Assembly: GCF_014596935.1 (NCBI RefSeq)
Contig: NZ_JACVXC010000001.1
Coordinates: forward strand, 802,783-866,782
DNA length: 64,000 bases
Direction of reading: 5' to 3'
DNA from: Aestuariibaculum suncheonense
Lineage (GTDB): Bacteria > Bacteroidota > Bacteroidia > Flavobacteriales > Flavobacteriaceae
The notes below the pieces were generated by a model. That model was not told the DNA's origin. It was given only the letters and a program-made list of their open reading frames with translations, and searched no databases. Shown here piece after piece: positions 37,978 to 45,129 of this stretch (within the stretch, counting starts at the first letter, position 1; each line of letters begins with the position of its first letter). Made by a program: the position numbers and the translations under genes.

Positions 37978-38250
37978 TTAAACAGCTGTTTCTAAAACAG
38001 GCTTCTTTTTTACTTCAGCCTTTTTAATACTACTTAGTTTACGTTGATATTTTAGAGCACCTGACGGACAGCGGTTAACCTGTTTTATGATGCGTTCGGC
38101 ATCACTGGCGTCTAAATCAATCCAAGGAATTATAGAGGTTCTAAAAACGTCTGATAACTCTTTTATACACTTCTCTGAGTGTATGCAAACATTCGGTTCA
38201 TAAGTCACAGTAACTTCTGAGTTACTGAAAATATTAGCTTCTGTTTTCAT
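37978..38250 (-). CDS. YjdI-like divergent 4Fe-4S mono-cluster protein
   Basis: This 90-residue protein has the pattern of the divergent single-cluster ferredoxin domain: VCIHSEKCIKEL with two Cys, and RCPSGALKY with a third. Homologues are YjdI-like proteins, often beside GNAT acetyltransferases, which are absent here. It may carry an Fe-S cluster for electron transfer. ATG at 38250 is preferred to an in-frame TTG at 38262. Its promoter carries a 16-bp palindrome (see 38286-38313), so it may be regulated by a repressor. Confidence 0.8.
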   Translation of the reverse strand: MKTEANIFSNSEVTVTYEPNVCIHSEKCIKELSDVFRTSIIPWIDLDASDAERIIKQVNRCPSGALKYQRKLSSIKKAEVKKKPVLETAV

Positions 38251-38285
38251 AGGTTTTAGCAATTTTTTGGGGTATGAACGTGTTA

Positions 38286-38313
38286 CAAAATTAATTAACT
38301 ATAACGTTATAGT
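38286..38313 (-). promoter_or_regulatory. Promoter with a 16-bp palindromic operator candidate
   Basis: On the minus strand TAATTTTG (38286-38293) is a -7 element. Immediately upstream in the spacer lies ACTATAACGTTATAGT (38298-38313), a perfect palindrome. Related words AACGTGTTA occur on both sides, at 38278-38286 and 38329-38337 (plus-strand reading). Confidence 0.5.
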
Positions 38314-38403
38314 ATAATTTATCTGATTAACGTGTTATATACCCGATAATATGCTGGTATTAAAGTTGTTGAATTATTATAATTGAGGTTTGTATTGTTC
38401 TAA

Positions 38404-39990
38404 TTAAAATTCTGATGTAAAATGGAACTTAATACTCGGGTAGGTTTGCTGAGTCATTTGTAGCGAGAACGCCGAGTCTGCTAAGAATACCAATTGCCCT
38501 TGTTTGTCTTTAGCCAGATAACGTTGTTTTACGCGTAAAAATTCTTTGTATTCTTCACTTTTGTCATCTTCAGCTTCTACCCAACAGGCTTTGTGAACGT
38601 TTAGGTTTTCGTAAGAACATTTTGCGCCGTACTCATGCTCCAAACGGTACTGAATAACTTCGTACTGTAAAGCTCCAACGGTGCCAATGACTTTTCTTCC
38701 ATTTAACTCTAAAGTGAATAACTGGGCAACCCCTTCATCCATTAACTGGTCGATACCCTTATATAATTGTTTAGATTTTAAAGGATCGGCATTGTTAATA
38801 TATCTAAAGTGTTCTGGTGAGAAACTTGGGATTCCTTTGTAGTTTATAGTTTCACCTTCTGTTAAGGTATCACCAATTTTAAAGTTTCCTGTGTCGTGTA
38901 AACCAACAATATCACCAGGGTAGGAGATATCTACAATTTCTTTCTTTTCAGCAAAGAAGGCATTAGGACTCGAGAATTTTAATTTCTTCCCGTGTCTAAC
39001 ATGTAAATACGGTTTGTTTCTTTCAAATGTTCCTGAAACGATTTTAATAAAAGCCAGACGATCTCGGTGGTTAGGATCCATGTTTGCGTGTATTTTGAAA
39101 ACAAATCCGGTAAAGTTTTTTTCATCCGGATTTATTAAGCGCTCTTCACTTTGTTTTGGTCTTGGTTTTGGTGCAATTTCTACGAAACAATCTAATAATT
39201 CGCGTACTCCAAAGTTATTTAATGCTGAACCAAAGAATACCGGCTGTTGATTTCCGTTTAAATATTCTTCTTTATCAAAATCAGGATAAATGCCGTCTAC
39301 CAGTTCGATTTCATCACGTAAGGTATTAGCCGATTTTTCACCAACTAATTTATCTAAATCGGGAGACGATAAATCTGAAATTTCAATGGTTTCTTCAATG
39401 TTTCGTCTGCTATCACCACTAAACAAGTTAATGTTTTTCTCCCAAAGGTTATAAATACCTTTAAATTCGTAACCCATACCAATAGGAAAACTTAAAGGCA
39501 CCACTTTTAAATTTAGTTTTTGTTCTACTTCATCCAGCAGGTCGAAAGCATCTTTACCTTCACGGTCTAATTTGTTTATGAATACAATCATTGGAATGTT
39601 TCGCATTCTACAAACTTCAACCAGTTTTTCGGTTTGTTCCTCGACCCCTTTTGCAACGTCTATAACTACAATAACACTATCTACAGCCGTAAGCGTTCTA
39701 AAAGTATCTTCAGCAAAGTCTTTGTGACCAGGCGTATCTAAAATGTTAATTTTAGTACCGTTATATTCAAAAGCCAATACCGAAGTTGCCACAGAGATAC
39801 CACGTTGGCGCTCAATTTCCATAAAGTCACTCGTAGCCCCTTTTTTGATTTTGTTACTCTTCACAGCTCCAGCTTCCTGAATAGCACCACCAAAAAGAAG
39901 TAATTTTTCGGTTAAGGTCGTTTTACCGGCATCGGGATGCGAAATAATACCAAAGGTACGACGTCTGTTAATCTCTTTTTGAAAACTCAT
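38404..39990 (-). CDS. prfC: Peptide chain release factor 3
   Basis: This 528-residue GTPase recycles release factors RF1 and RF2. Seen are the G1 motif [16 protein letters not shown] near the start, [17 protein letters not shown] and NKLDREGKD, and the RF3-specific C-terminal part. Start is taken as ATG 39990 ([15 protein letters not shown]); a longer frame to 40005 adds only MQIII and nears the promoter element at 40014. Confidence 0.96.
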   Translation of the reverse strand: MSFQKEINRRRTFGIISHPDAGKTTLTEKLLLFGGAIQEAGAVKSNKIKKGATSDFMEIERQRGISVATSVLAFEYNGTKINILDTPGHKDFAEDTFRTLTAVDSVIVVIDVAKGVEEQTEKLVEVCRMRNIPMIVFINKLDREGKDAFDLLDEVEQKLNLKVVPLSFPIGMGYEFKGIYNLWEKNINLFSGDSRRNIEETIEISDLSSPDLDKLVGEKSANTLRDEIELVDGIYPDFDKEEYLNGNQQPVFFGSALNNFGVRELLDCFVEIAPKPRPKQSEERLINPDEKNFTGFVFKIHANMDPNHRDRLAFIKIVSGTFERNKPYLHVRHGKKLKFSSPNAFFAEKKEIVDISYPGDIVGLHDTGNFKIGDTLTEGETINYKGIPSFSPEHFRYINNADPLKSKQLYKGIDQLMDEGVAQLFTLELNGRKVIGTVGALQYEVIQYRLEHEYGAKCSYENLNVHKACWVEAEDDKSEEYKEFLRVKQRYLAKDKQGQLVFLADSAFSLQMTQQTYPSIKFHFTSEF

Positions 39991-40013
39991 AATTATAATT
40001 TGCAAATGGGCTG

Positions 40014-40021
40014 CAAAGATA
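40014..40021 (-). promoter_or_regulatory. -7 element of prfC
   Basis: TATCTTTG on the minus strand matches TAnnTTTG and is followed by GCAGCCC, as at rpsU. Transcription should start near 40008, 18 bases before the ATG. The -33 region is unclear. Confidence 0.5.
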
Positions 40022-40145
40022 CTATTAATAAATGCAAAAAATATAATGAATTTGATGTATTTATCATTTTTAAAAGTAGCCGAAAGTGGTAATGTTTTTT
40101 AATATTAGTGTAAGATTAAGGCTGTGTTAAAGAGAGGTGTTTAAT

Positions 40146-40159
40146 ATGTATTTCGTCGA
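40146..40159 (+). promoter_or_regulatory. Shared 14-bp motif, possible regulator site
   Basis: ATGTATTTCGTCGA here is identical to 46802-46815. A degraded second copy (AAGTATTTTG) follows at 40163. It lies at the start of a gene-poor AT-rich stretch. This belongs to the 895-bp gap 39991-40886, which holds in addition a broken small ORF and a terminator. Confidence 0.45.
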
Positions 40160-40399
40160 AAAAAGTATTTTGATATTATATTATTTATTACTTTATGAGA
40201 AATAACATAAAAAATAGTTAGTTTTTTATGTTAAAATGTAGTGTTTTGTTGGATTAGTTTTAAAAACTTTAATTTCTCTCTAATAAAATTTTAAAACTGT
40301 TAGTAATATCTCAAAACACTTTTTTGAAGGACTTTTACAAGCTTTAAATATACATTAGATATTTATAAGTGCTTGTATTAAAAACTGTAAGATATAAAT

Positions 40400-40685
40400 A
40401 TGGAGAAACTTACTTTCTTTTTTTTTAGCGACAGCTATTCTGTTACAGTTAGGCTTAATTTTAAGTTTTCTGCCTAAATTTAGATTAAATAACGTATTAA
40501 CATATATTAAGAAATTATATACATTATTAATTACTCCTAGCAAGGTTGCCAAACCCATTCCTTTCCGGCAATCTATTTCCAAAAACCCAAACCAAATTCA
40601 ACCACAACTACCACGTCTGTTTATTTTAATTGAGCGGTCGTACAATTATTGCTTACGTAGTGATGTAAATCCATTAGTACGTTAA
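40400..40685 (+). pseudogene. Small membrane-protein ORF broken at a run of nine T
   Basis: An ATG at 40400 opens a frame (MEKLTFFF) that ends after 25 codons. With one T fewer in the run 40418-40426 it would continue for 94 residues to the stop at 40683: LATAILLQLGLILSFLPKF (a membrane helix), a basic stretch and a Pro/Gln-rich part. The downstream frame has no start codon of its own. No family is recognised. It is a sequencing error, a phase-variable gene or a young pseudogene, or the frame is chance. Confidence 0.45.
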
Positions 40686-40787
40686 GGTATTTGAACTATC
40701 GGCACAAGTAATTGTCGGTAAATACGATTCTGATTACGATCTATGTTCATAATCGTAGAGTAAAGTTGGGTTAATAGTTAGTTGTTG

Positions 40788-40829
40788 CAGTGCCTTGCTT
40801 GAGTTTTCAAGCAGGGCATTGTGTTTTTT
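40788..40829 (+). terminator. Strong terminator upstream of idi
   Basis: A 15-bp stem (40788-40802 and 40807-40821, two G-T pairs) with loop GTTT is followed by TGTTTTTT. It has no intact gene upstream on this strand for over 800 bp, so it ends a transcript from the 40.15-40.7 kb region. Confidence 0.85.
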
Positions 40830-40871
40830 AAAAAGATGTTTTAAAGCATTAGTAAACCACATTCTATTTTG

Positions 40872-40879
40872 TACTTTTG
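40872..40879 (+). promoter_or_regulatory. -7 element of the idi operon
   Basis: TACTTTTG ends seven bases before the idi ATG (40887), predicting a transcript with a very short leader or none. Confidence 0.5.
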
Positions 40880-40886
40880 TTACACT

Positions 40887-41411
40887 ATGAAAGAAGAACA
40901 AGTCATTTTAGTCAATGAAAAAGATGAGCCTATTGGTTTAATGCCAAAAATGGAAGCTCACGAAAAAGCATTATTACATCGCGCATTTTCAGTGTTTATT
41001 TTTAACGATAAAAATGAACTGATGTTACAGCAGCGTGCCGCTCATAAGTACCATTCGCCTTTATTATGGACCAATACCTGTTGTAGCCATCAACGTGATG
41101 GCGAGTCTAATCTGGATGCAGGTAAACGCCGATTGCAGGAAGAAATGGGGTTTGTTGCAGAGCTTAAAGAAACGACTTCATTTATTTATAAAGCGCCTTT
41201 TGATAACGGGTTAACGGAGCATGAGTACGACCACGTTATGGTTGGGTATTATAACGATAGTCCCAATATTAATCCTGATGAGGTTGAAGCCTGGAAATGG
41301 ATGTCGTTAGAAGCGGTTAAGGAAGATATGGCGCTGCAACCGGAAATTTATACCGAGTGGTTTAAAATTATTTTCGATAAATTTTATCAACACATTAATG
41401 TGACAAAGTAA
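40887..41411 (+). CDS. idi: Isopentenyl-diphosphate isomerase, type 1
   Basis: This 174-residue Nudix-fold enzyme interconverts isopentenyl and dimethylallyl diphosphate for isoprenoid synthesis. Catalytic features are TNTCCSHQR (active-site Cys and metal-binding His) and EHEYDHV (catalytic Glu). Start is ATG 40887 (MKEEQVILV); a longer frame to 40869 would run over the promoter element. Its stop overlaps the next start (TAATG), so it is co-transcribed with queD and manA. Confidence 0.94.
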   Translation: MKEEQVILVNEKDEPIGLMPKMEAHEKALLHRAFSVFIFNDKNELMLQQRAAHKYHSPLLWTNTCCSHQRDGESNLDAGKRRLQEEMGFVAELKETTSFIYKAPFDNGLTEHEYDHVMVGYYNDSPNINPDEVEAWKWMSLEAVKEDMALQPEIYTEWFKIIFDKFYQHINVTK

Positions 41412-41821
41412 TGAGAGTAACGGTTAACAGAAAAGCTCATTTTAATGCCGCTCACAGACTTTTTAAAGAAGGTTGGAGCGACGAAAAAAACCTTGAGATT
41501 TTTGGGAAATGCAGTAACCCGAATTACCATGGACATAACTACGAATTAATAGTGAGTGTTACCGGTGAAATAGATGAAGAAACAGGGTTTGTAATGGATA
41601 TGAAAATCTTAAAAGACATTATAAGAGAAGAGGTTGAAGAACCTTTAGATCATAAAAATTTAAATATAGAAGTTGAAGCGTTTAAAACTTTAAACCCAAC
41701 CACCGAAAATATAGCAGTTTATATTTACAATCAAATAAAACCAAAACTTAATCAAGATTTAAGTCTCGAGGTTACCTTATACGAAACACCTCGAAACTTT
41801 GTAACGTATTCAGGAACTTAA
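41411..41821 (+). CDS. queD: 6-pyruvoyl-tetrahydropterin synthase/QueD family
   Basis: This 136-residue protein has the family zinc site: His in HFNAAHRLF and two in YHGHNYEL, with the active Cys in GKCSNPNYHGH. It most likely makes 6-carboxy-tetrahydropterin for queuosine; a pterin synthase role is an alternative. It overlaps idi by one base and is 3 bp from manA. Confidence 0.88.
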   Translation: MRVTVNRKAHFNAAHRLFKEGWSDEKNLEIFGKCSNPNYHGHNYELIVSVTGEIDEETGFVMDMKILKDIIREEVEEPLDHKNLNIEVEAFKTLNPTTENIAVYIYNQIKPKLNQDLSLEVTLYETPRNFVTYSGT

Positions 41822-41824
41822 ACT

Positions 41825-42793
41825 ATGAGTCAATTGTATCCATTAAAATTTAACCCAATTTTAAAAGATAAAATCTGGGGTGGTCAAAAATTAAAAACCG
41901 TATTAAATAAAACGTCCAACCTGCCTAACATTGGAGAAAGCTGGGAGATTAGCGATGTTGAAGGTGATACCTCTATTGTTTCCAACGGAAGCTTAAAAGG
42001 ACAATCTTTAAAGGAATTATTAGAAACTTATAAAGGTGATTTAATAGGTGATAAGAACTATAAGGTTTTTCAAAATAAGTTTCCATTATTAATTAAGTTT
42101 ATCGATGCTAAGGAAGATTTGTCCATTCAGTTGCACCCTAATGATGAATTAGCTGCTAAAAGGCATAATTCGTTCGGAAAGACCGAAATGTGGTATGTCT
42201 TTCAAGCCGATGAGGATTCGAATTTAATTGTTGGGTTCAATCAGGAGATGACACCTGAAAAATATCTTGAGCATTTAGAAAATAAAACGCTTACGAAAAT
42301 CTTAAATTTCGATAAGGTTCAAACCGGAGACACGTATTTTATTGAAGTTGGTCGAGTACATGCCATAGGAGCAGGTGTAATGGTTGCTGAAATTCAGCAA
42401 ACCAGTGATATCACGTATCGCGTTTACGACTGGGATCGCGTTGACGATCAAGGTAACGAACGTGAGTTACATAATGATTTAGCTATCGATGCAATTGATT
42501 TCGATATGCCAGATAATTTCAGAGTGACTTATGATAAAACGGAAAACATTTCTAATGAAATGGTAAGTTGCCCGTATTTTACAACAAGTTATTTAAAAGT
42601 GACCGAATCTTTGAAAAAGGAAAATAAAGAGGATTCTTTCTTGATTTATATGTGTGTTGAAGGTGATGCCGAAATTTCTGCAAATGGAGTTTCAGAAACC
42701 ATTAAAAAAGGAGAGACGCTATTACTTCCGGCAGCCATTAAAAATTTCGAAATACATGCTAAAGACGCTACGCTTTTAGAAGTATATGTATAA
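41825..42793 (+). CDS. manA: Mannose-6-phosphate isomerase, class I
   Basis: This 322-residue cupin enzyme interconverts mannose 6-phosphate and fructose 6-phosphate. Metal-binding motifs are IQLHPNDELA, EMWYV and GRVHAIGAG. It is the last gene of the idi-queD-manA operon, which ends at a terminator. The three enzymes belong to different pathways, so the link is positional. Confidence 0.93.
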   Translation: MSQLYPLKFNPILKDKIWGGQKLKTVLNKTSNLPNIGESWEISDVEGDTSIVSNGSLKGQSLKELLETYKGDLIGDKNYKVFQNKFPLLIKFIDAKEDLSIQLHPNDELAAKRHNSFGKTEMWYVFQADEDSNLIVGFNQEMTPEKYLEHLENKTLTKILNFDKVQTGDTYFIEVGRVHAIGAGVMVAEIQQTSDITYRVYDWDRVDDQGNERELHNDLAIDAIDFDMPDNFRVTYDKTENISNEMVSCPYFTTSYLKVTESLKKENKEDSFLIYMCVEGDAEISANGVSETIKKGETLLLPAAIKNFEIHAKDATLLEVYV

Positions 42794-42799
42794 AAACAA

Positions 42800-42830
42800 A
42801 AAAATCCCAAGTCATGCACTTGGGATTTTT
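42800..42830. terminator. Bidirectional terminator after manA
   Basis: A perfect 13-bp stem (AAAAATCCCAAGT and its complement) with a 5-base loop lies between convergent genes. Confidence 0.9.
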
Positions 42831-42832
42831 AT

Positions 42833-43204
42833 TTAGCAAGCCGTTTTACTTTCGTTAAACTGGACGTTATCTACAGGGAAATTAAATAATGCACTACAAA
42901 TTCTCTCGTGATGATTTAAGGTGTTTTTAGGTTTTGTTACCAGAATATTTACCAGGTAGCCGTCAGCGGTTTGTTTTACTAACTGTGCTTGTATGGTAAG
43001 TTTATCTTTCACAAAAGCATTTTTATGCATTTTAAATTTATAATTGGTAAATTCAGGAACCTCCTGTAAATAAAATCCTTTAACAGGAATGGCAGCAATA
43101 TGTTTTACTGTATCGTAAAGTGTGCTTGGTAATAAAAATCCGTTAGCGTTAGTTATTTTTTTTGTTACTGTAAAAGGTACGTTTGTATGTATGTTAGTGT
43201 TCAT
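42833..43204 (-). CDS. Hypothetical protein, 123 aa
   Basis: No family is recognised. It has no signal peptide or membrane helix; the pattern (KNAFVKDKLTIQAQLVKQTADGYLVNILVTKP) alternates like the beta-sheet of a hot-dog fold, which would fit an acyl-binding or thioesterase-like protein, but this is weak. It ends at the manA terminator. A 41-codon ORF lies 11 bp upstream on the same strand. Confidence 0.7.
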   Translation of the reverse strand: MNTNIHTNVPFTVTKKITNANGFLLPSTLYDTVKHIAAIPVKGFYLQEVPEFTNYKFKMHKNAFVKDKLTIQAQLVKQTADGYLVNILVTKPKNTLNHHERICSALFNFPVDNVQFNESKTAC

Positions 43205-43215
43205 AATTTAAATTT

Positions 43216-43341
43216 TTAAGGGTACAACAATATCGGTATGAGTCTGTGGTGTCTAGGCATAAAACATAAGGCCTTGGCTGATAAATAATAAAACTTAATG
43301 GTAGACTGGACGTTTCGGGTAATGGATTTCATGGTTTTCAT
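43216..43341 (-). CDS. Possible small basic protein, 41 aa
   Basis: An ATG-to-TAA frame encodes MKTMKSITRNVQSTIKFYYLSA followed by a Cys/His/Pro-rich tail. It is 11 bp upstream of the 42833 gene and downstream of a terminator that could isolate this transcript. No family is recognised and codon evidence is limited, so it could be chance. Confidence 0.3.
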   Translation of the reverse strand: MKTMKSITRNVQSTIKFYYLSAKALCFMPRHHRLIPILLYP

Positions 43342-43380
43342 AATTCAAAAAATTTATGTTTATAAATGGATTTAAAATAA

Positions 43381-43411
43381 AAAAGGTGCTTTTTGAAAAA
43401 AAGCACCTTTT
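43381..43411. terminator. Bidirectional terminator in the 43.2-43.66 kb gap
   Basis: The stem AAAAGGTGCTTTTT and its complement (43398-43411) has a 3-base loop. On the minus strand it follows the small ORF at 43436-43555 by 25 bp. Confidence 0.8.
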
Positions 43412-43435
43412 GTTGTTTATAGTTGTAATATTATG

Positions 43436-43555
43436 TTACATGTATTCAAGATGCTCACAGGATTGTTTAGATTTTAACATGGTAAAAGCGACCGCGTTCC
43501 ACTGTTGTGAAATACGGGTACAAATTTGCTTATATGACATGTTTAATGTGTTCAT
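43436..43555 (-). CDS. Possible small protein, 39 aa
   Basis: The frame starts MNTLNMSYKQICTRISQQWN and ends CEHLEYM. It has two Cys, mixed charge and no membrane helix. It is a self-contained unit: an AT-rich upstream region and a terminator 25 bp after the stop. The plus-strand frame over the same place covers the terminator and is rejected. No family recognised. Confidence 0.42.
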   Translation of the reverse strand: MNTLNMSYKQICTRISQQWNAVAFTMLKSKQSCEHLEYM

Positions 43556-43632
43556 CGGAGTAAATTTAAGGATAATTTTTTTATTATTAATTATTTAAAT
43601 TAAAAATAAGTGATTTTTATTTAGGATTAATG

Positions 43633-43640
43633 TAATTTTG
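43633..43640 (+). promoter_or_regulatory. -7 element of the 43665 gene
   Basis: TAATTTTG precedes the ATG at 43665 by 24 bases, followed by CGGCAAATAAAAC. Confidence 0.5.
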
Positions 43641-43664
43641 CGGCAAATAAAACACAATTTAATT

Positions 43665-43934
43665 ATGGCAAATAAAAGAGACCTTAAGAAAGACATCAAC
43701 TATGTATTAGGAGACATTATTGAGGCAGTTTATGTTTGGGAGTATGCTAATACAGATAAGGATACTAAAGAAAGTTCTGCTATTATAGACGAGGCTATTG
43801 CTACGTTTGATGAATTAATCGCAAAGGTAAACGAAAAGCCTGCTGATACTGCAAAGGCTCATTTTAAAGGAATTAAGAATGAGTTAGAAAGCAAAGGAAA
43901 TGCATTGATTGAAAAAATTAATAAATTAAGTTAA
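43665..43934 (+). CDS. Conserved-looking small helical protein, 89 aa
   Basis: This cytosolic, highly charged, all-helical protein (MANKRDLKKDINYVLGDIIEAVYVWEY, then a second helix pair ending KGNALIEKINKLS) is typical of small flavobacterial proteins of unknown function. ATG 43665 is chosen since the upstream in-frame codons overlap the promoter element. It precedes two tRNA-Thr genes. Confidence 0.8.
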   Translation: MANKRDLKKDINYVLGDIIEAVYVWEYANTDKDTKESSAIIDEAIATFDELIAKVNEKPADTAKAHFKGIKNELESKGNALIEKINKLS

Positions 43935-43952
43935 TTTTTTTTGACGGATTGT

Positions 43953-43982
43953 TTGCAGATTTAATTTAAGAGATTATATTTG
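43953..43982 (+). promoter_or_regulatory. Promoter of tRNA-Thr copy 2, flanked by an inverted repeat
   Basis: TTG (43953-43955), a 19-bp spacer and TATATTTG (43975-43982) match the consensus. A 10-bp inverted repeat (TTTTTGACGG at 43938, CCGTCAAAAA at 43986) brackets the promoter. Confidence 0.7.
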
Positions 43983-43996
43983 CACCCGTCAAAAAC

Positions 43997-44070
43997 GCCG
44001 ATATAGCTCAGCTGGCTAGAGCAGCTGATTTGTAATCAGCAGGTCGTGGGTTCGAGTCCCTCTATCGGCT
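43997..44070 (+). tRNA. tRNA-Thr (anticodon TGT), copy 2
   Basis: It is identical in all 74 bases to the copy at 24225. It has its own promoter and terminator. Confidence 0.96.
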
Positions 44071-44072
44071 CT

Positions 44073-44099
44073 AAAGCTTCACAAAAGTGAAGCTTTTTT
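44073..44099 (+). terminator. Terminator of tRNA-Thr copy 2
   Basis: The stem AAAGCTTCAC/GTGAAGCTTT with an AAAA loop and T-run starts two bases after the tRNA. Confidence 0.9.
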
Positions 44100-44152
44100 A
44101 TTGACAAACTGGCATTCAAAGTTATTTTGTTAATTTTGAATGAATTGAAAAT

Positions 44153-44226
44153 GCCGATGTAGCTCAGCTGGCTAGAGCAGCTGATTTGTAATCAGCAGGT
44201 CGTGGGTTCGAGTCCCTCCATCGGCT
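44153..44226 (+). tRNA. tRNA-Thr (anticodon TGT), copy 3
   Basis: It differs from copy 2 only by a compensated change in the last acceptor pair (A-T to G-C: GCCGATG/CATCGGC). A possible -7 element TAATTTTG is at 44131-44138. Copy and terminator look like a tandem duplication of copy 2. Confidence 0.96.
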
Positions 44227-44228
44227 CT

Positions 44229-44259
44229 AAAAAGCTTCACTTAAAGTGAAGCTTTTTTT
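44229..44259 (+). terminator. Terminator of tRNA-Thr copy 3
   Basis: The stem AAAAAGCTTCAC/GTGAAGCTTTTT with a TTAAA loop nearly repeats the terminator of copy 2. Confidence 0.9.
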
Positions 44260-44324
44260 ATTGGGATTTATTAATAATGATACTGTTAAATATTTTTATA
44301 ATATAGAATAGTAAAGGTTAGACA

Positions 44325-44358
44325 AAAAAAGCCATTCAAATTTTTGAATGGCTTTTTT
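44325..44358. terminator. Bidirectional terminator after the DUF4369 gene
   Basis: A 16-bp stem (AAAAAAGCCATTCAAA and its complement) lies between the tRNA unit and the convergent DUF4369 gene. Confidence 0.88.
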
Positions 44359-44380
44359 GTTTTTAACAGATTAAGGTTTT

Positions 44381-45079
44381 TTACTTTTCTGTAGCTTTAA
44401 TTTTATCGATAAACTTTTGTAATTCCTTACCGTATTTCGAAGCTTTTACGTTTTCAGATAAAGAGTTATTAATGGTATCTAATAAATTTATTTTAGCATT
44501 GTAAATTTCAGATAAGGCTAAATAGGGAGCGACCTCGCTGTTTTTATTGTTCAAAGCGAAATTAACCGTAAATAAATAACGTCTTTTAATTAGGTTTTGA
44601 GACACCTTGTCGATGCTATCCAGTTTCTCCTGATTGTTTTCTTTTTTAGCTTCAAAACCAGCTTTAATTAAATCTAGGTTTTGGTAGTTAAGTCGGCTAA
44701 TCATTTCATTATAATTTTCCAATACTTTTTGCTGTTCAGAGCCTTTAATTTTAGCATCAACAGCAAAGTTTTTAACGCTTGTGTTAATTTCAGTTATACC
44801 TTTATCGGCAAAGAAGGAGATTCTTTCGTTTTCAGCTGTGTTTTTGTTTAAATATAAGAAGAACATTTCTGGAGATTCAATAGCGCTGTGTAGCTCTAAT
44901 TCTGAATTTCCATTTACTTCAACAGAGTCGATAGTAACCAATGCAGTATCCTGTATTTTCTTTAAATAAACCGTTCCTTTTTTTAATCCTTTAATGTTTG
45001 TTTTTACGACTAAGTCGTGTTGTTCTTTTCCGCAAGAAATGATTGATAATGCTAAGATTAAAAATGCAATTTTTTTCAT
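44381..45079 (-). CDS. DUF4369 domain lipoprotein
   Basis: This 232-residue lipoprotein has lipobox Cys16 (LSIISCGKE) and an N-terminal DUF4369 beta domain (VVKTNIKGLKKGTVYLKKIQDTALVTIDSVEVNG). The rest is helical. Unlike longer family members it has no thioredoxin domain, so it is the recognition half alone. It may share a transcript with the DUF819 gene 50 bp upstream. Confidence 0.85.
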   Translation of the reverse strand: MKKIAFLILALSIISCGKEQHDLVVKTNIKGLKKGTVYLKKIQDTALVTIDSVEVNGNSELELHSAIESPEMFFLYLNKNTAENERISFFADKGITEINTSVKNFAVDAKIKGSEQQKVLENYNEMISRLNYQNLDLIKAGFEAKKENNQEKLDSIDKVSQNLIKRRYLFTVNFALNNKNSEVAPYLALSEIYNAKINLLDTINNSLSENVKASKYGKELQKFIDKIKATEK

Positions 45080-45129
45080 GTATTAGTTTGTTTTTAGAAT
45101 CGCAAATATGCTAATAAAATTGATAAATA

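Noticed and set aside
40355-40582. 75-codon minus-strand ORF in the gap after prfC
   Set aside because: It is the antisense of the broken plus-strand membrane frame and has low-complexity Lys/Asn composition.
43356-43598. 80-codon plus-strand ORF
   Set aside because: It runs through a perfect bidirectional terminator and is antisense to a better-placed small frame; its sequence is mostly hairpin-derived.
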